The translations under genes and the position numbers were made by a program. From NCBI GenBank assembly GCA_900553635.1, contig USDU01000118.1:1-7865 (forward strand): a DNA stretch of 7,865 nucleotides. Reading direction: 5' to 3'. This stretch comes from an uncultured Lachnospiraceae bacterium. GTDB taxonomy: Bacteria > Bacillota_A > Clostridia > Lachnospirales > Lachnospiraceae. Every line of letters begins with the position of its first letter. The stretch's first letter is position 1. The notes under the pieces are model-generated. The model ran no database searches, was not told where the DNA came from, and saw only the letters and a program-made list of their open reading frames with translations. This document shows, one piece after another, positions 1-6,402 of the stretch.

Positions 1-23
1 CTACAGGCTGGTTTTTATCATGA
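1..23 (+). CDS. Possible 3' end of an upstream gene overlapping the hydrolase start
   Basis: One reading frame is open from the window edge and ends in TGA at 21-23, giving the C-terminal residues TGWFLS. The TGA shares bases with the ATG at 20-22 in the classic ATGA arrangement of translationally coupled genes. That would also explain why the next gene has only a weak ribosome binding site. Only seven codons are visible, so the product cannot be named and the overlap could be chance. Confidence 0.35.
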
Positions 24-712
24 TCCATAAAAAAATTCTGATTGCAGGCTTTCGGGAGCAGACCCGGAATTATTGTGCCGCCTTTTCTCTGCTGGGCGCG
101 CAGGCCGAAACCCTTTGCGGAACAGTTCAGGAGCTTTCCATGCTGCTGGCAGACGATTTTCTCCCGAATCCGGCGGATTTTGACGGTCTCATTCTGCCCG
201 GCGGCGGAGATATCAGTCCTTTTTTCTATCATATGGAAAATAAGGGGTCGCGGAATATCGACTCTCTGCTGGACTCCGTGCAGTTCTCGCTGTTCCGGGC
301 TTTTACGGCTGCGGGAAAACCGGTGCTTGGCATCTGCAAGGGCATTCAGCTTATCAATGTGGCCTTTGGCGGAACGCTGATTCAGGATCTGTCCGGGGAA
401 TCCCTGAGCATCCACGCCTGGGACGAGGGGGATAAAATTCACATAACAAAAGCTGCGCACGGCACCTTTCCGGCGCAGCTTTATGGCAGCTTTCCGCGGG
501 TCAACAGCGCCCATCACCAGGCGGTCGGAGTCTTCGGGGAGGGTCTTCGGGCAGCCCAGTACGGGCCGGATTTCGTGATCGAGGCTCTGTACCATGAGAG
601 GCTGCCGATTCTCGGGGTGCAGTGGCATCCGGAGCGGATGTGTTTTTCCTTTGCGCGGGAAGAAATCGAGGACGGAAGTAAGCTTCTAAAATACTTTTTG
701 TCGCTGCTGTAA
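20..712 (+). CDS. Gamma-glutamyl-gamma-aminobutyrate hydrolase family protein (PuuD-like, peptidase C26)
   Basis: This 230-residue protein is a cytosolic class I glutamine-amidotransferase-fold hydrolase; the family cleaves gamma-glutamyl amide bonds. The oxyanion region LPGGGDISP is at residues 59-67. The nucleophile elbow GICKG is at 104-108 with Cys106 as nucleophile, followed by the family-typical GGTLIQDL. HHQAVG is at 165-170, and GVQWHPE at 199-205 supplies His203 and Glu205, so the Cys-His-Glu triad is complete. Length is close to the family norm of about 240. The GICKG elbow has Lys where many relatives have Arg. The ATG at 20 fits the usual N-terminus (a beta strand right after the start), but the frame stays open to the window edge, so an upstream start cannot be excluded. 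The upstream spacing lacks a good Shine-Dalgarno, which fits coupling to an overlapping gene. The true substrate (gamma-Glu-GABA, polyglutamate, a peptidoglycan fragment or other) cannot be read from the sequence. Confidence 0.88.
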   Translation: MIHKKILIAGFREQTRNYCAAFSLLGAQAETLCGTVQELSMLLADDFLPNPADFDGLILPGGGDISPFFYHMENKGSRNIDSLLDSVQFSLFRAFTAAGKPVLGICKGIQLINVAFGGTLIQDLSGESLSIHAWDEGDKIHITKAAHGTFPAQLYGSFPRVNSAHHQAVGVFGEGLRAAQYGPDFVIEALYHERLPILGVQWHPERMCFSFAREEIEDGSKLLKYFLSLL

Positions 713-792
713 ATGTATTTATAAAATTATTATTGCAAAGCTTCCTTTTCCTTACGCAGCCCTTGTCTTATACCGTTTTTGTTTCGCTCATT
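713..792. other. Convergent intergenic spacer without a recognisable terminator
   Basis: This AT-rich spacer separates the rightward hydrolase from the leftward dipeptidase. I looked for a GC stem with a T tract on either strand and found none that convinces. The only self-complementary element seen is a short AAGCTT palindrome. Termination here may be factor-dependent, or it may occur inside the neighbouring genes. Confidence 0.5.
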
Positions 793-1893
793 TTATTTAA
801 GAATACGGCGATAATAACGCAGGAAATTGCCGCCTGCTATGCCCTTTGCCGTCGCTTCGTCCATGCCCCGCTGCAGTAAAGCGGCAGTCAGCTTCACCAT
901 CTCGCCGTGGTGGGCTAGCACGTCATAAATTTCTGTCTCAAAATGGATGCGCGGGGTGGTTTCTTCCAGTCCTTTACAGAGATCGAAGCCGTAGCCCACA
1001 TGCTCCGGATCCGCGATGCGGACCAAGTGCTCGGCGTGTTCGCAGAGACGGAGCAGGGCCGCGTCCGCATTCTGTCCCGCTGCCTCCGGCGCTCCGGCGG
1101 CTCCTTCCCGTTCTGTCTTTTCACGCTCCGGCATTACGCCGGTCAGATAGCCGCAGGCGTTCAGGCCGATGATGCCGCCGCGTCCCGCGATGTCCCGGAT
1201 TTGGCTATCTGTCAGATTCCGGTAATTCTCATGGACCGCCCAGGCGTCGGAGTGGCTGGCGATAAAGGGCTGCTCTGCCAGATCGCACACGTCGTAAAAG
1301 CCGTCATTACTTAAATGGCTCACATCCAACCACATGCCAAGCTGTTCCATTTTCCGGATAGCCTCTTTTCCAAGATCCGTCAGACCGCCCGGGATCTCTT
1401 TGAACTGCCCCGCCGTGCAGCAGCCCGTGGCAAAGGCGTTCCGACGGCTCCAGGTGAGGCCTGCGCCCCGCACGCCCAGGTCGTAGAAGGTGCGAAGCAG
1501 GGACAGGTCATTTCCTAGGGGATCGAGACCCTCCAGGGACAGCAGGACTGAGATGCGGCCTGCCGCCAGGTTCTCATCCAGTTCCGCACGGCTTGCTGTC
1601 ACACGGATGCGGTCGCTTACCGGCTCCAGGTCTTCCTTCAGGACCGTGATTTGTCCCAGAGCCTTCCGAAGCCCCAGCTCCGGTAGATCCCGGTTGTTGA
1701 TGAAAATAGATGATACGACGATGTTCAGACCCGCTTCTTCAAAGCGCGGCAGATACCGCTGCTCCACCACGCCGCTCTCTCCGGTCAGATGGCGTTCGTA
1801 GACCTCCGCCGCCAGATCGAAGTGGGCGTCCACTACTGGATTTTCCTGGTGAATTTTTCTTGCCTGTTCCAAATACTTTTCCTGTATGAGCAT
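793..1893 (-). CDS. Membrane dipeptidase family protein (peptidase M19, renal-dipeptidase-like)
   Basis: This 366-residue dinuclear zinc amidohydrolase-fold enzyme belongs to a family that cleaves dipeptides, often with D-residues at the C-terminal side. Metal-site residues appear in family order: His24-x-Asp26 (VDAHFD), bridging Glu121 (LLSLEG), His193 (LDVSHLS), His214 (IASHSDA) and Asp304 (GYGFD). The substrate-binding RNLTD segment at 225-229 is present. No signal peptide is visible, so it is probably cytoplasmic despite the family name. The last-Asp motif is GYGFDLC rather than the common GSDFDG. Residues 251-282 form an Ala/Glu/Gly-rich stretch that looks like a variable linker. The start is supported by GAGGG at 1900-1904, six bases from the ATG. 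It lies downstream of the histidine kinase on the same strand, 69 bases away, with a perfect hairpin in the gap. The gene may be co-transcribed with the kinase or driven from that gap. A role in recycling cell-wall or dietary dipeptides is inference. Confidence 0.9.
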   Translation of the reverse strand: MLIQEKYLEQARKIHQENPVVDAHFDLAAEVYERHLTGESGVVEQRYLPRFEEAGLNIVVSSIFINNRDLPELGLRKALGQITVLKEDLEPVSDRIRVTASRAELDENLAAGRISVLLSLEGLDPLGNDLSLLRTFYDLGVRGAGLTWSRRNAFATGCCTAGQFKEIPGGLTDLGKEAIRKMEQLGMWLDVSHLSNDGFYDVCDLAEQPFIASHSDAWAVHENYRNLTDSQIRDIAGRGGIIGLNACGYLTGVMPEREKTEREGAAGAPEAAGQNADAALLRLCEHAEHLVRIADPEHVGYGFDLCKGLEETTPRIHFETEIYDVLAHHGEMVKLTAALLQRGMDEATAKGIAGGNFLRYYRRILK

Positions 1894-1916
1894 ATTGATC
1901 CCTCTGTCCTTTTTGT

Positions 1917-1945
1917 TGCGGTTTCCTCATATACCGGAAACCGCA
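1917..1945. repeat. Perfect 10-bp inverted repeat between histidine kinase and dipeptidase
   Basis: The arms TGCGGTTTCC and GGAAACCGCA pair perfectly around a 9-base loop. In the leftward transcript the hairpin ends just before the dipeptidase ribosome binding site and is followed by an A-rich stretch, not a U tract. It is therefore not a standard terminator for the kinase gene. It could be an RNA hairpin for processing, stabilisation or attenuation, or a DNA operator for a dimeric regulator. TATATG on the minus strand within the loop (1928-1933) is a possible weak -10 box. Confidence 0.7.
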
Positions 1946-1951
1946 CTCTTT

Positions 1952-1967
1952 CTTACTTATTCTTACG
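1952..1967 (-). promoter_or_regulatory. GTAAG direct repeat upstream of dipeptidase (possible response-regulator site)
   Basis: Read on the minus strand, CGTAAG is followed ten bases on by AGTAAG, next to the kinase stop codon, which one copy overlaps. The same GTAAG core recurs with 11-base spacing before the response-regulator gene. Helical-turn-spaced direct repeats are typical of OmpR-family binding sites. A possible -10 (TATATG, 1928-1933) follows 18 bases downstream with no good -35 box. Binding is not shown. Confidence 0.35.
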
Positions 1968-4131
1968 CTTCTTTCTTGTTATCCGTCACCCCAAAGCTCA
2001 CCACTGCCGTAAACAGATCCGCGTCGGTCTCCACATGGAAGCTGCCGCCGCAGGCCTCGGTAAAGCTTTTTGCTATGGACAGCCCCAGTCCGCTGCCGCC
2101 GTCTGTCCGGCTCTTATCGCCCCGGACGAAGCGCTCGGTGAAATCAATGCCGTCGCCAAGCTCGGTAGCAGATGTATTTTTCATAACCGCCGTTGCATTT
2201 CCATCTTTTTCCACAAGCGTCAGATACACACGGGAACCGGGCAGGGAATACTTGAGTGCATTCTGCAAAAGATTCTGAAATACCCGGTACAGCCGCTGGC
2301 CGTCCGCCGTGATTTCCACCGGTTCCTCCGGGATAGACACCCGCATGGAGAGACTACTCTGCTCGATGGGCTCAGCCATATCTGCCAGCGTCTGCCGCAG
2401 CAGCTTTGCGAAATCCAGCGCCTCCAGGTTTACTTTCAGTTCGCCGGACGCCGCCTTGCTCACCTCAAACACGTCCTGCACCATGGCGCTCAGGCGCTCG
2501 GATTTTTCACCCAGGACCCGGATGTAGTCCTTCACATCCTCCGGCAGATTTTCCTCCTGCTTCAGGATGTCCACGTAGCTGACGATGGAAGTCAGGGGCG
2601 TCTTGATGTCGTGGGACACATTGGCCACCAGCTCCACCTTCATGCGCTCGCTTTTCGTGCGCTCCCGGATGGCCGCCTCCATGCCCTCCTGGATGCTGTT
2701 CAGGTCGTCCGCCGCCGCTTTCAGATCACTGTCCTCCGGCAGAGACAGCGCATTTCCCATATCGCCGCCCCGGACAGCTCTGATCTGCTCCGTCAGCGCG
2801 CCCAGATCCTCGGCCAGTCTGCGCACCCGGTTCATATAAAAAAAGCTCACAAAAGGAATCAGGGAGCGCCGCTGCCATTTCACCAGCTTTTTCTGTACGG
2901 GCTGCTTCAGATCCCGAGTTCGGATGCTGCGCCGCAGACGGCCGATCACACTCTTCTGCTGTCTTTTATTCCGGCGCAGATCGGTGACGCCCAGATACAG
3001 CGGCCAGAAGATTAGGAACCAGTAGGTGAACATCCCGTCCAGATTGGACGCCAGGTAATCCCGCGCTGATGCCGCATAATCCTGGATTCCATAAGAAACG
3101 ACCCATCCCAGGCTGAAACCGCTCCAGGCTAAAAATTCATCTATGAAGCGCAAAATCAAATAAATCGGAAGGACGAAGAAGAACAGCAGCTTGATTTCCA
3201 ACCAGATTTTCCCAGTCCATCCGATGATGATTTCCCTACCTGCCCTTCGCGGCTTCCGTAGCGCCCACGCCAGAAGTAACAAAAGGAGAGCCGCCGCCAG
3301 ACCGGCTTCGCTGCGTACCAGTCGCTGCCTGTCTGCCGCCAGACTCTCCTTCAGACGGTAGAGGACGCCGCCGTATCGGTTGGTTCCATTTGTACCGCTG
3401 ACCACATACAGTTTGGGCTCTTTCGCTGCCGCCAGATAGACCGCGATTGCTTTCGCCTCGTCCCCTGCCGTGAAGTTCTGATAGCCCGGCACAGCCCAAC
3501 GGCTGTTCTCCCGGTAGATGCCGTCGCCGTAGACGTCCACGGTCTGGCCGTCCTTTTCCATGGCTACCTTACCGTCGCCGTCCTTATTGTAAGTCAGCTG
3601 AAAATTATACTCCTCCGCCGGAATCCAGGCCGCGAAATCCATGCCGATGCTGGCATTTTCCGCGTCCAGTCCGTCGATGTTCGTATAGGTCAGTTTTCCG
3701 TCTTTGAACACCGCGTAACGCAGGTTCTGGTCGGCTTTCATTTCCTCCAGATAGGCGTTAAAATCCGCCGTGCTGTATCCGCCTGCTTCTGTGGCTGCCT
3801 CTTCATAGCTCATGGAACCTGCGTAACCAGACGTCCACCATTCGGATATGACCGTATCTGCCGCATAAGAATCATACCGATAGCCGGAATCGCTGTAGCT
3901 GTACTGATAGCCCATCCAGTCCTTTCCCTTGAGTCCGATGCCGATCAGATCCTCCAGCCGATTCGACATGGTCGTGGCAAATTCCTGTGTTTTCTGATAG
4001 TCGGACTGCCGCAGATCCGTGTTCGAAATCAGCGTCAGCATGGAAATGAAGTTGTAAATCAGCAACGTCATTCCCAGAAAGAAGGCAAGCATGCCTATCC
4101 AGATTTTAGATTTTTTCCATTTTGTATCCAA
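1963..4131 (-). CDS. Sensor histidine kinase, VanS-like, with large extracellular sensor and several membrane segments
   Basis: This 722-residue membrane kinase would autophosphorylate and pass phosphate to the regulator encoded just upstream. A membrane helix lies at about 10-33. An extracytoplasmic domain rich in Tyr, Asp and Gly follows at about 40-270, then further membrane segments near 277-292, 311-331 and 366-384. A HAMP-like linker spans about 430-490. The H box is VSHDIKTPLTS with His507. The N box is FQNLLQNALKYS (618-629, with Asn620 and Asn624). FTERFVRGDKSR (664-675) precedes GSGLGLSIAKS (679-689). A canonical DxGxG G1 box is replaced by NTSATELGDGIDF, as in a group of Firmicutes VanS-type kinases. 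The start is TTG, chosen because AAGGTGG (4141-4147) lies nine bases upstream and the resulting N-terminus is Lys-rich before the first helix. An in-frame ATG at 4092 has only a weak binding site. The gene overlaps the regulator gene by 26 bases, which implies coupled translation. The stimulus is unknown; an envelope signal is inferred. Confidence 0.93.
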   Translation of the reverse strand: MDTKWKKSKIWIGMLAFFLGMTLLIYNFISMLTLISNTDLRQSDYQKTQEFATTMSNRLEDLIGIGLKGKDWMGYQYSYSDSGYRYDSYAADTVISEWWTSGYAGSMSYEEAATEAGGYSTADFNAYLEEMKADQNLRYAVFKDGKLTYTNIDGLDAENASIGMDFAAWIPAEEYNFQLTYNKDGDGKVAMEKDGQTVDVYGDGIYRENSRWAVPGYQNFTAGDEAKAIAVYLAAAKEPKLYVVSGTNGTNRYGGVLYRLKESLAADRQRLVRSEAGLAAALLLLLLAWALRKPRRAGREIIIGWTGKIWLEIKLLFFFVLPIYLILRFIDEFLAWSGFSLGWVVSYGIQDYAASARDYLASNLDGMFTYWFLIFWPLYLGVTDLRRNKRQQKSVIGRLRRSIRTRDLKQPVQKKLVKWQRRSLIPFVSFFYMNRVRRLAEDLGALTEQIRAVRGGDMGNALSLPEDSDLKAAADDLNSIQEGMEAAIRERTKSERMKVELVANVSHDIKTPLTSIVSYVDILKQEENLPEDVKDYIRVLGEKSERLSAMVQDVFEVSKAASGELKVNLEALDFAKLLRQTLADMAEPIEQSSLSMRVSIPEEPVEITADGQRLYRVFQNLLQNALKYSLPGSRVYLTLVEKDGNATAVMKNTSATELGDGIDFTERFVRGDKSRTDGGSGLGLSIAKSFTEACGGSFHVETDADLFTAVVSFGVTDNKKEA

Positions 4132-4804
4132 TACCCCACACCACCTTTAAATATTCCGGTTCTTTCGGATTGAGCTCGATCTTTTCACGAATGCGGCGGA
4201 TATGTACCATGACTGTATTTTCCGGCGCATAGGCTTCTTCCTCCCAGACCCGGCGGTAAATCTCCTCCGCCGGGAAGACGCGACCCCGATTTTTCATCAG
4301 AAGCTCCACGATCTTCGTCTCCGTGGCGGTCAGCCGCACCGGCTCTCCGTCTGCGTACAGGATTCGTTCGGATTGGCGATAGGTGAGTCGGCCATTTCGG
4401 ATCTCGTCCCCGGACACGCCCGCGTGGATGTCGCCCAGCATGGTATAGCGCCGAAGTTGGCTTTTTACCCGGGCTGCCAGCTCCTGGGGATGAAAGGGCT
4501 TCGCCACGTAATCATCGGCACCCATGGACAGGCCTAAGATTTTGTCGGTCTCCTCGCTTTTGGCGCTGAGGACGATGATTGGGATATTTTTCCGCTCCCG
4601 GATTTTCATGACGGCGGACAGTCCGTCCAGGCGCGGCATCATCACATCCATGATAATGAGCTGCACCGGCTTTTCCACTGCCAGCTCCAGGGCCTGCAGG
4701 CCGTCGTAGGCCTTCAGCACCTGATAGCCCTCTTTTTCCAGAAGCACTGCAATGGCTCTCACAATCTCCCGGTCGTCGTCTACTACCAGTACGCATTCGT
4801 TCAT
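4106..4804 (-). CDS. OmpR/PhoB-family response regulator transcription factor
   Basis: This 232-residue cytoplasmic DNA-binding regulator is the likely partner of the overlapping histidine kinase. The receiver domain (about 3-115) has the acidic cluster VVDDD (7-11), phosphoacceptor Asp53 in IMDVMMPRLDG, Ser80 at the switch position and Lys102 in AKPF. A winged helix follows at about 135-230, with the RLTATETKIVELL helix and the typical ending VWGIGYKME. All phosphorylation residues are present and the length is normal. The ATG is preceded by AGGAG (4814-4818) at nine bases. Eighty bases separate it from the upstream small-protein gene. That gap carries GTAAG direct repeats and a possible -10 box, so the regulator-kinase pair may have its own, autoregulated promoter besides read-through from padR. 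The family resemblance is to VanR/CiaR-like regulators, but the specific regulon is unknown. Confidence 0.96.
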   Translation of the reverse strand: MNECVLVVDDDREIVRAIAVLLEKEGYQVLKAYDGLQALELAVEKPVQLIIMDVMMPRLDGLSAVMKIRERKNIPIIVLSAKSEETDKILGLSMGADDYVAKPFHPQELAARVKSQLRRYTMLGDIHAGVSGDEIRNGRLTYRQSERILYADGEPVRLTATETKIVELLMKNRGRVFPAEEIYRRVWEEEAYAPENTVMVHIRRIREKIELNPKEPEYLKVVWGIGYKMEKI

Positions 4805-4832
4805 ATTTGCTCTCTCCTTTTCCGGTGGTTTC

Positions 4833-4838
4833 AGGATA
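4833..4838 (-). promoter_or_regulatory. Possible -10 box of an activator-dependent promoter for the regulator-kinase pair
   Basis: TATCCT on the minus strand matches four of six consensus positions and lies 28 bases before the ATG. No acceptable -35 box sits 16-18 bases upstream. GTAAG-type repeats occupy the region instead, as expected for an activator-dependent OmpR-family promoter. The call rests on weak sequence matches. Confidence 0.3.
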
Positions 4839-4848
4839 CCCTTTCTTT

Positions 4849-4888
4849 CTTACGGGACACCGGGGGATTTTCTTACAGCTTTCTTACA
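4849..4888 (-). promoter_or_regulatory. TGTAAG direct repeats upstream of the response regulator
   Basis: On the minus strand two TGTAAG hexamers (4883-4888 and 4872-4877) are separated by exactly five bases, an 11-base period. A third related hexamer, CGTAAG (4849-4854), lies closer to the gene. The 11-base period places half-sites on the same face of DNA, as for tandem binding by OmpR/PhoB-type dimers. The distal copy overlaps the stop codon of the upstream gene. The likeliest reader is the regulator encoded directly downstream. Confidence 0.45.
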
Positions 4889-5438
4889 ATCTTAAATCTT
4901 TTTCATTGACCGGGTTATAAAAGATCTGTACCTGCTTGACATGGGGCGCGCCCACCACGGAAATCAACTCGCCACGCTTCAGGCCCACCAAGACTTTGTC
5001 CTTGGCCTCCATCAAATTCTGAAAATTACTCTCGTCCGTATCCTGCCAGTAGCAGCGAAGCTCCAGGGCCGGGTTACGGGTCTGCCGCCAGGTATCGGCG
5101 TCGTCATCGTAATAGTCATCCTCCTGGACGGTCTCTTCGATCCGCGGCTCCACCATGTCTTTATTATAAGTAACACGGAAAAGTACCGTATTTTCCGGAA
5201 TGCTCTCATCGGCTTTCAGCTCCGGCTCCACATCCCAGCAGCCATCCAGCTCCCAGACGCCCTGCTCCGGGTCGATCTCTTTGCTGATGTCTCTGGTAAC
5301 GATATCTGTCTTGCCGACCACTTCCGCGCCGCCGTAGGCCAGGCCTGAAAATTCGCCGAAGGCTACGCCTGCGCCGATGCCGGACAGCAGGATGCCGCCG
5401 CAAAAGATGCCGATAGTTATTTTATGCAATCTGGTCAT
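4884..5438 (-). CDS. Small membrane-anchored or secreted protein of unknown function in a PadR-HAAS operon
   Basis: This 184-residue protein has an N-terminal hydrophobic helix at about 7-28 after a short basic start, consistent with a signal anchor or uncleaved signal peptide. The rest should be extracytoplasmic. It contains an acidic run with consecutive Asp residues at about 106-114, two Cys (67 and 129), and a beta-rich C-terminus ending FYNPVNEKDLRL. I do not recognise the domain. Its position after a HAAS gene is where DUF4097-type adhesin-like proteins often sit in Clostridia, and YGGAEVVGKTDIVTRDIS after the helix is loosely reminiscent of them. The start is placed at 5436-5438 because AGGAGG (5445-5450) lies six bases upstream of it. 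The ATG two codons earlier abuts that site with no spacing. The 5' end overlaps the HAAS gene by 17 bases, so translation is probably coupled. Confidence 0.8.
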   Translation of the reverse strand: MTRLHKITIGIFCGGILLSGIGAGVAFGEFSGLAYGGAEVVGKTDIVTRDISKEIDPEQGVWELDGCWDVEPELKADESIPENTVLFRVTYNKDMVEPRIEETVQEDDYYDDDADTWRQTRNPALELRCYWQDTDESNFQNLMEAKDKVLVGLKRGELISVVGAPHVKQVQIFYNPVNEKDLRL

Positions 5439-6402
5439 GTTCATCCTCCTCTGCCTCTACGGCCTCGTCTGTAAAATCGTCTTCTTCCGGCTCGTCGTCT
5501 GTATCGACCTCATTTTCCAGGACGGCGGTTTTCTCTTCGGTCTTTTTCCGACGAATCAGGCCCCAGGCCGCACAGGTCAGCGCGCCGCCGCAGAGCAGAC
5601 CGCCAAGGCTCATCAAGGTCACGCCGATAAGCGGGTAGCCCTGGAAGCAGAGAATCAGGAGCGCGCCAAAACAGAAGATGGCTGCGATGGTTCCCAGGCC
5701 TAAGCAAACCGCCGCGCAGAACCAGAATACGTTCCAGCAGAGGCGTACACCCCAGCGGAGCAGGTCCCAGCAAATGTGCAGGAGCCATACAAGCAGTTTT
5801 CTTAAGATGCGGACGGCGCTGCCAATCAGGCGGCCGCAGCCCCTCAGGATGTCACGGCAGAAGCCGATGAATTTTCCGAGTATGCCCTGTTCGGAGCTAG
5901 TGTATGCTTTTCGGGAAGCTGCCGGGCTATATCCGGCTGCGCTTTTCTCTGAAGCTACACCGTCTGCGGCTGTCCCCTGTACGGCCGGGCTTTCGGTTTC
6001 CTCCGGCTGCTCCACTGGCTTTCCCACAGGCTTCTTATGGAACGGTTTCCCAATCCAGGCGCAGACCTCCTGTATCCACTGTACCAGCTTCTTTCCCGCC
6101 TTTTTCAGAAATCCGCCCGCCTGACGGATGCCCTGCTCCGCAGACTGGGCCGCGCTCTCGAAATCCATCTTTACACGGCGGCTGCTGTCGCCGTACTCCG
6201 GGTTCACATGGTAGGCCTCCAGAATCTCCGCCGCCAGTTCCTTCACCGGCCCGAAATCGCCGATGGCCTCCTCCTCGGACATGCCGTTCTGTATCTTCAT
6301 GTCGATATGCTGCGCATATTCATCCAGAATATCCTGCTGCTCCCGTTCCTCCAGCACCTTCAGATGTCCCGCAAGCTCTGTCAGAAATGCTTCTTTACTC
6401 AT
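5422..6402 (-). CDS. HAAS/DUF1700-domain membrane protein
   Basis: This 326-residue protein belongs to the family usually paired with PadR regulators in Firmicutes. The N-terminal helical HAAS domain is at about 1-65 (MSKEAFLTELAGHL, then SEEEAIGDFGPVKELAAEIL). A linker at about 120-170 is rich in Pro, Ala, Glu and Ser. A Trp/Cys/Arg-rich, probably amphipathic stretch spans about 176-225, then two long hydrophobic helices near 222-251 and 256-283. The C-terminal tail (about 289-326) is strongly acidic, with runs of Glu and Asp. The topology suggests that both termini are cytoplasmic. The ATG is supported by AAGGAGGG (6411-6418) at eight bases. It overlaps the padR end by 8 bases and the next gene by 17 bases, so the three genes form a tightly coupled operon. 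The family is thought to act together with its PadR neighbour in membrane-related control; the mechanism is not visible here. Confidence 0.88.
   Translation of the reverse strand: MSKEAFLTELAGHLKVLEEREQQDILDEYAQHIDMKIQNGMSEEEAIGDFGPVKELAAEILEAYHVNPEYGDSSRRVKMDFESAAQSAEQGIRQAGGFLKKAGKKLVQWIQEVCAWIGKPFHKKPVGKPVEQPEETESPAVQGTAADGVASEKSAAGYSPAASRKAYTSSEQGILGKFIGFCRDILRGCGRLIGSAVRILRKLLVWLLHICWDLLRWGVRLCWNVFWFCAAVCLGLGTIAAIFCFGALLILCFQGYPLIGVTLMSLGGLLCGGALTCAAWGLIRRKKTEEKTAVLENEVDTDDEPEEDDFTDEAVEAEEDEHDQIA
5445..5450 (-). promoter_or_regulatory. Ribosome binding site deciding the start of the small membrane protein
   Basis: A perfect AGGAGG on the minus strand is directly followed by ATGAACATG. 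The first ATG has zero spacing and the second has the ideal six bases, so initiation at the second ATG is preferred. The site lies inside the coding sequence of the HAAS protein. Confidence 0.75.

Noticed and set aside
943..1314. Plus-strand open frames opposite the dipeptidase
   Set aside because: The opposite strand carries the M19 metal-ligand motifs in order. These frames are compositional shadows.
1917..1945. Rho-independent terminator for the histidine kinase gene
   Set aside because: The stem is good, but the leftward transcript continues with an A-rich stretch without a U tract. The slightly T-rich side faces the plus strand, where no gene ends.
1789..3015. A 408-codon open frame on the plus strand opposite the histidine kinase
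   Set aside because: It lies wholly antisense to a kinase with intact motifs, extends into the dipeptidase gene, has no ribosome binding site and shows a His/Gln/Leu-rich composition typical of a shadow of a GC-rich coding strand.
5439..5444. Start of the small membrane protein two codons earlier
   Set aside because: The AGGAGG directly abuts that ATG with no spacing, whereas the ATG at 5436-5438 has the ideal six bases.
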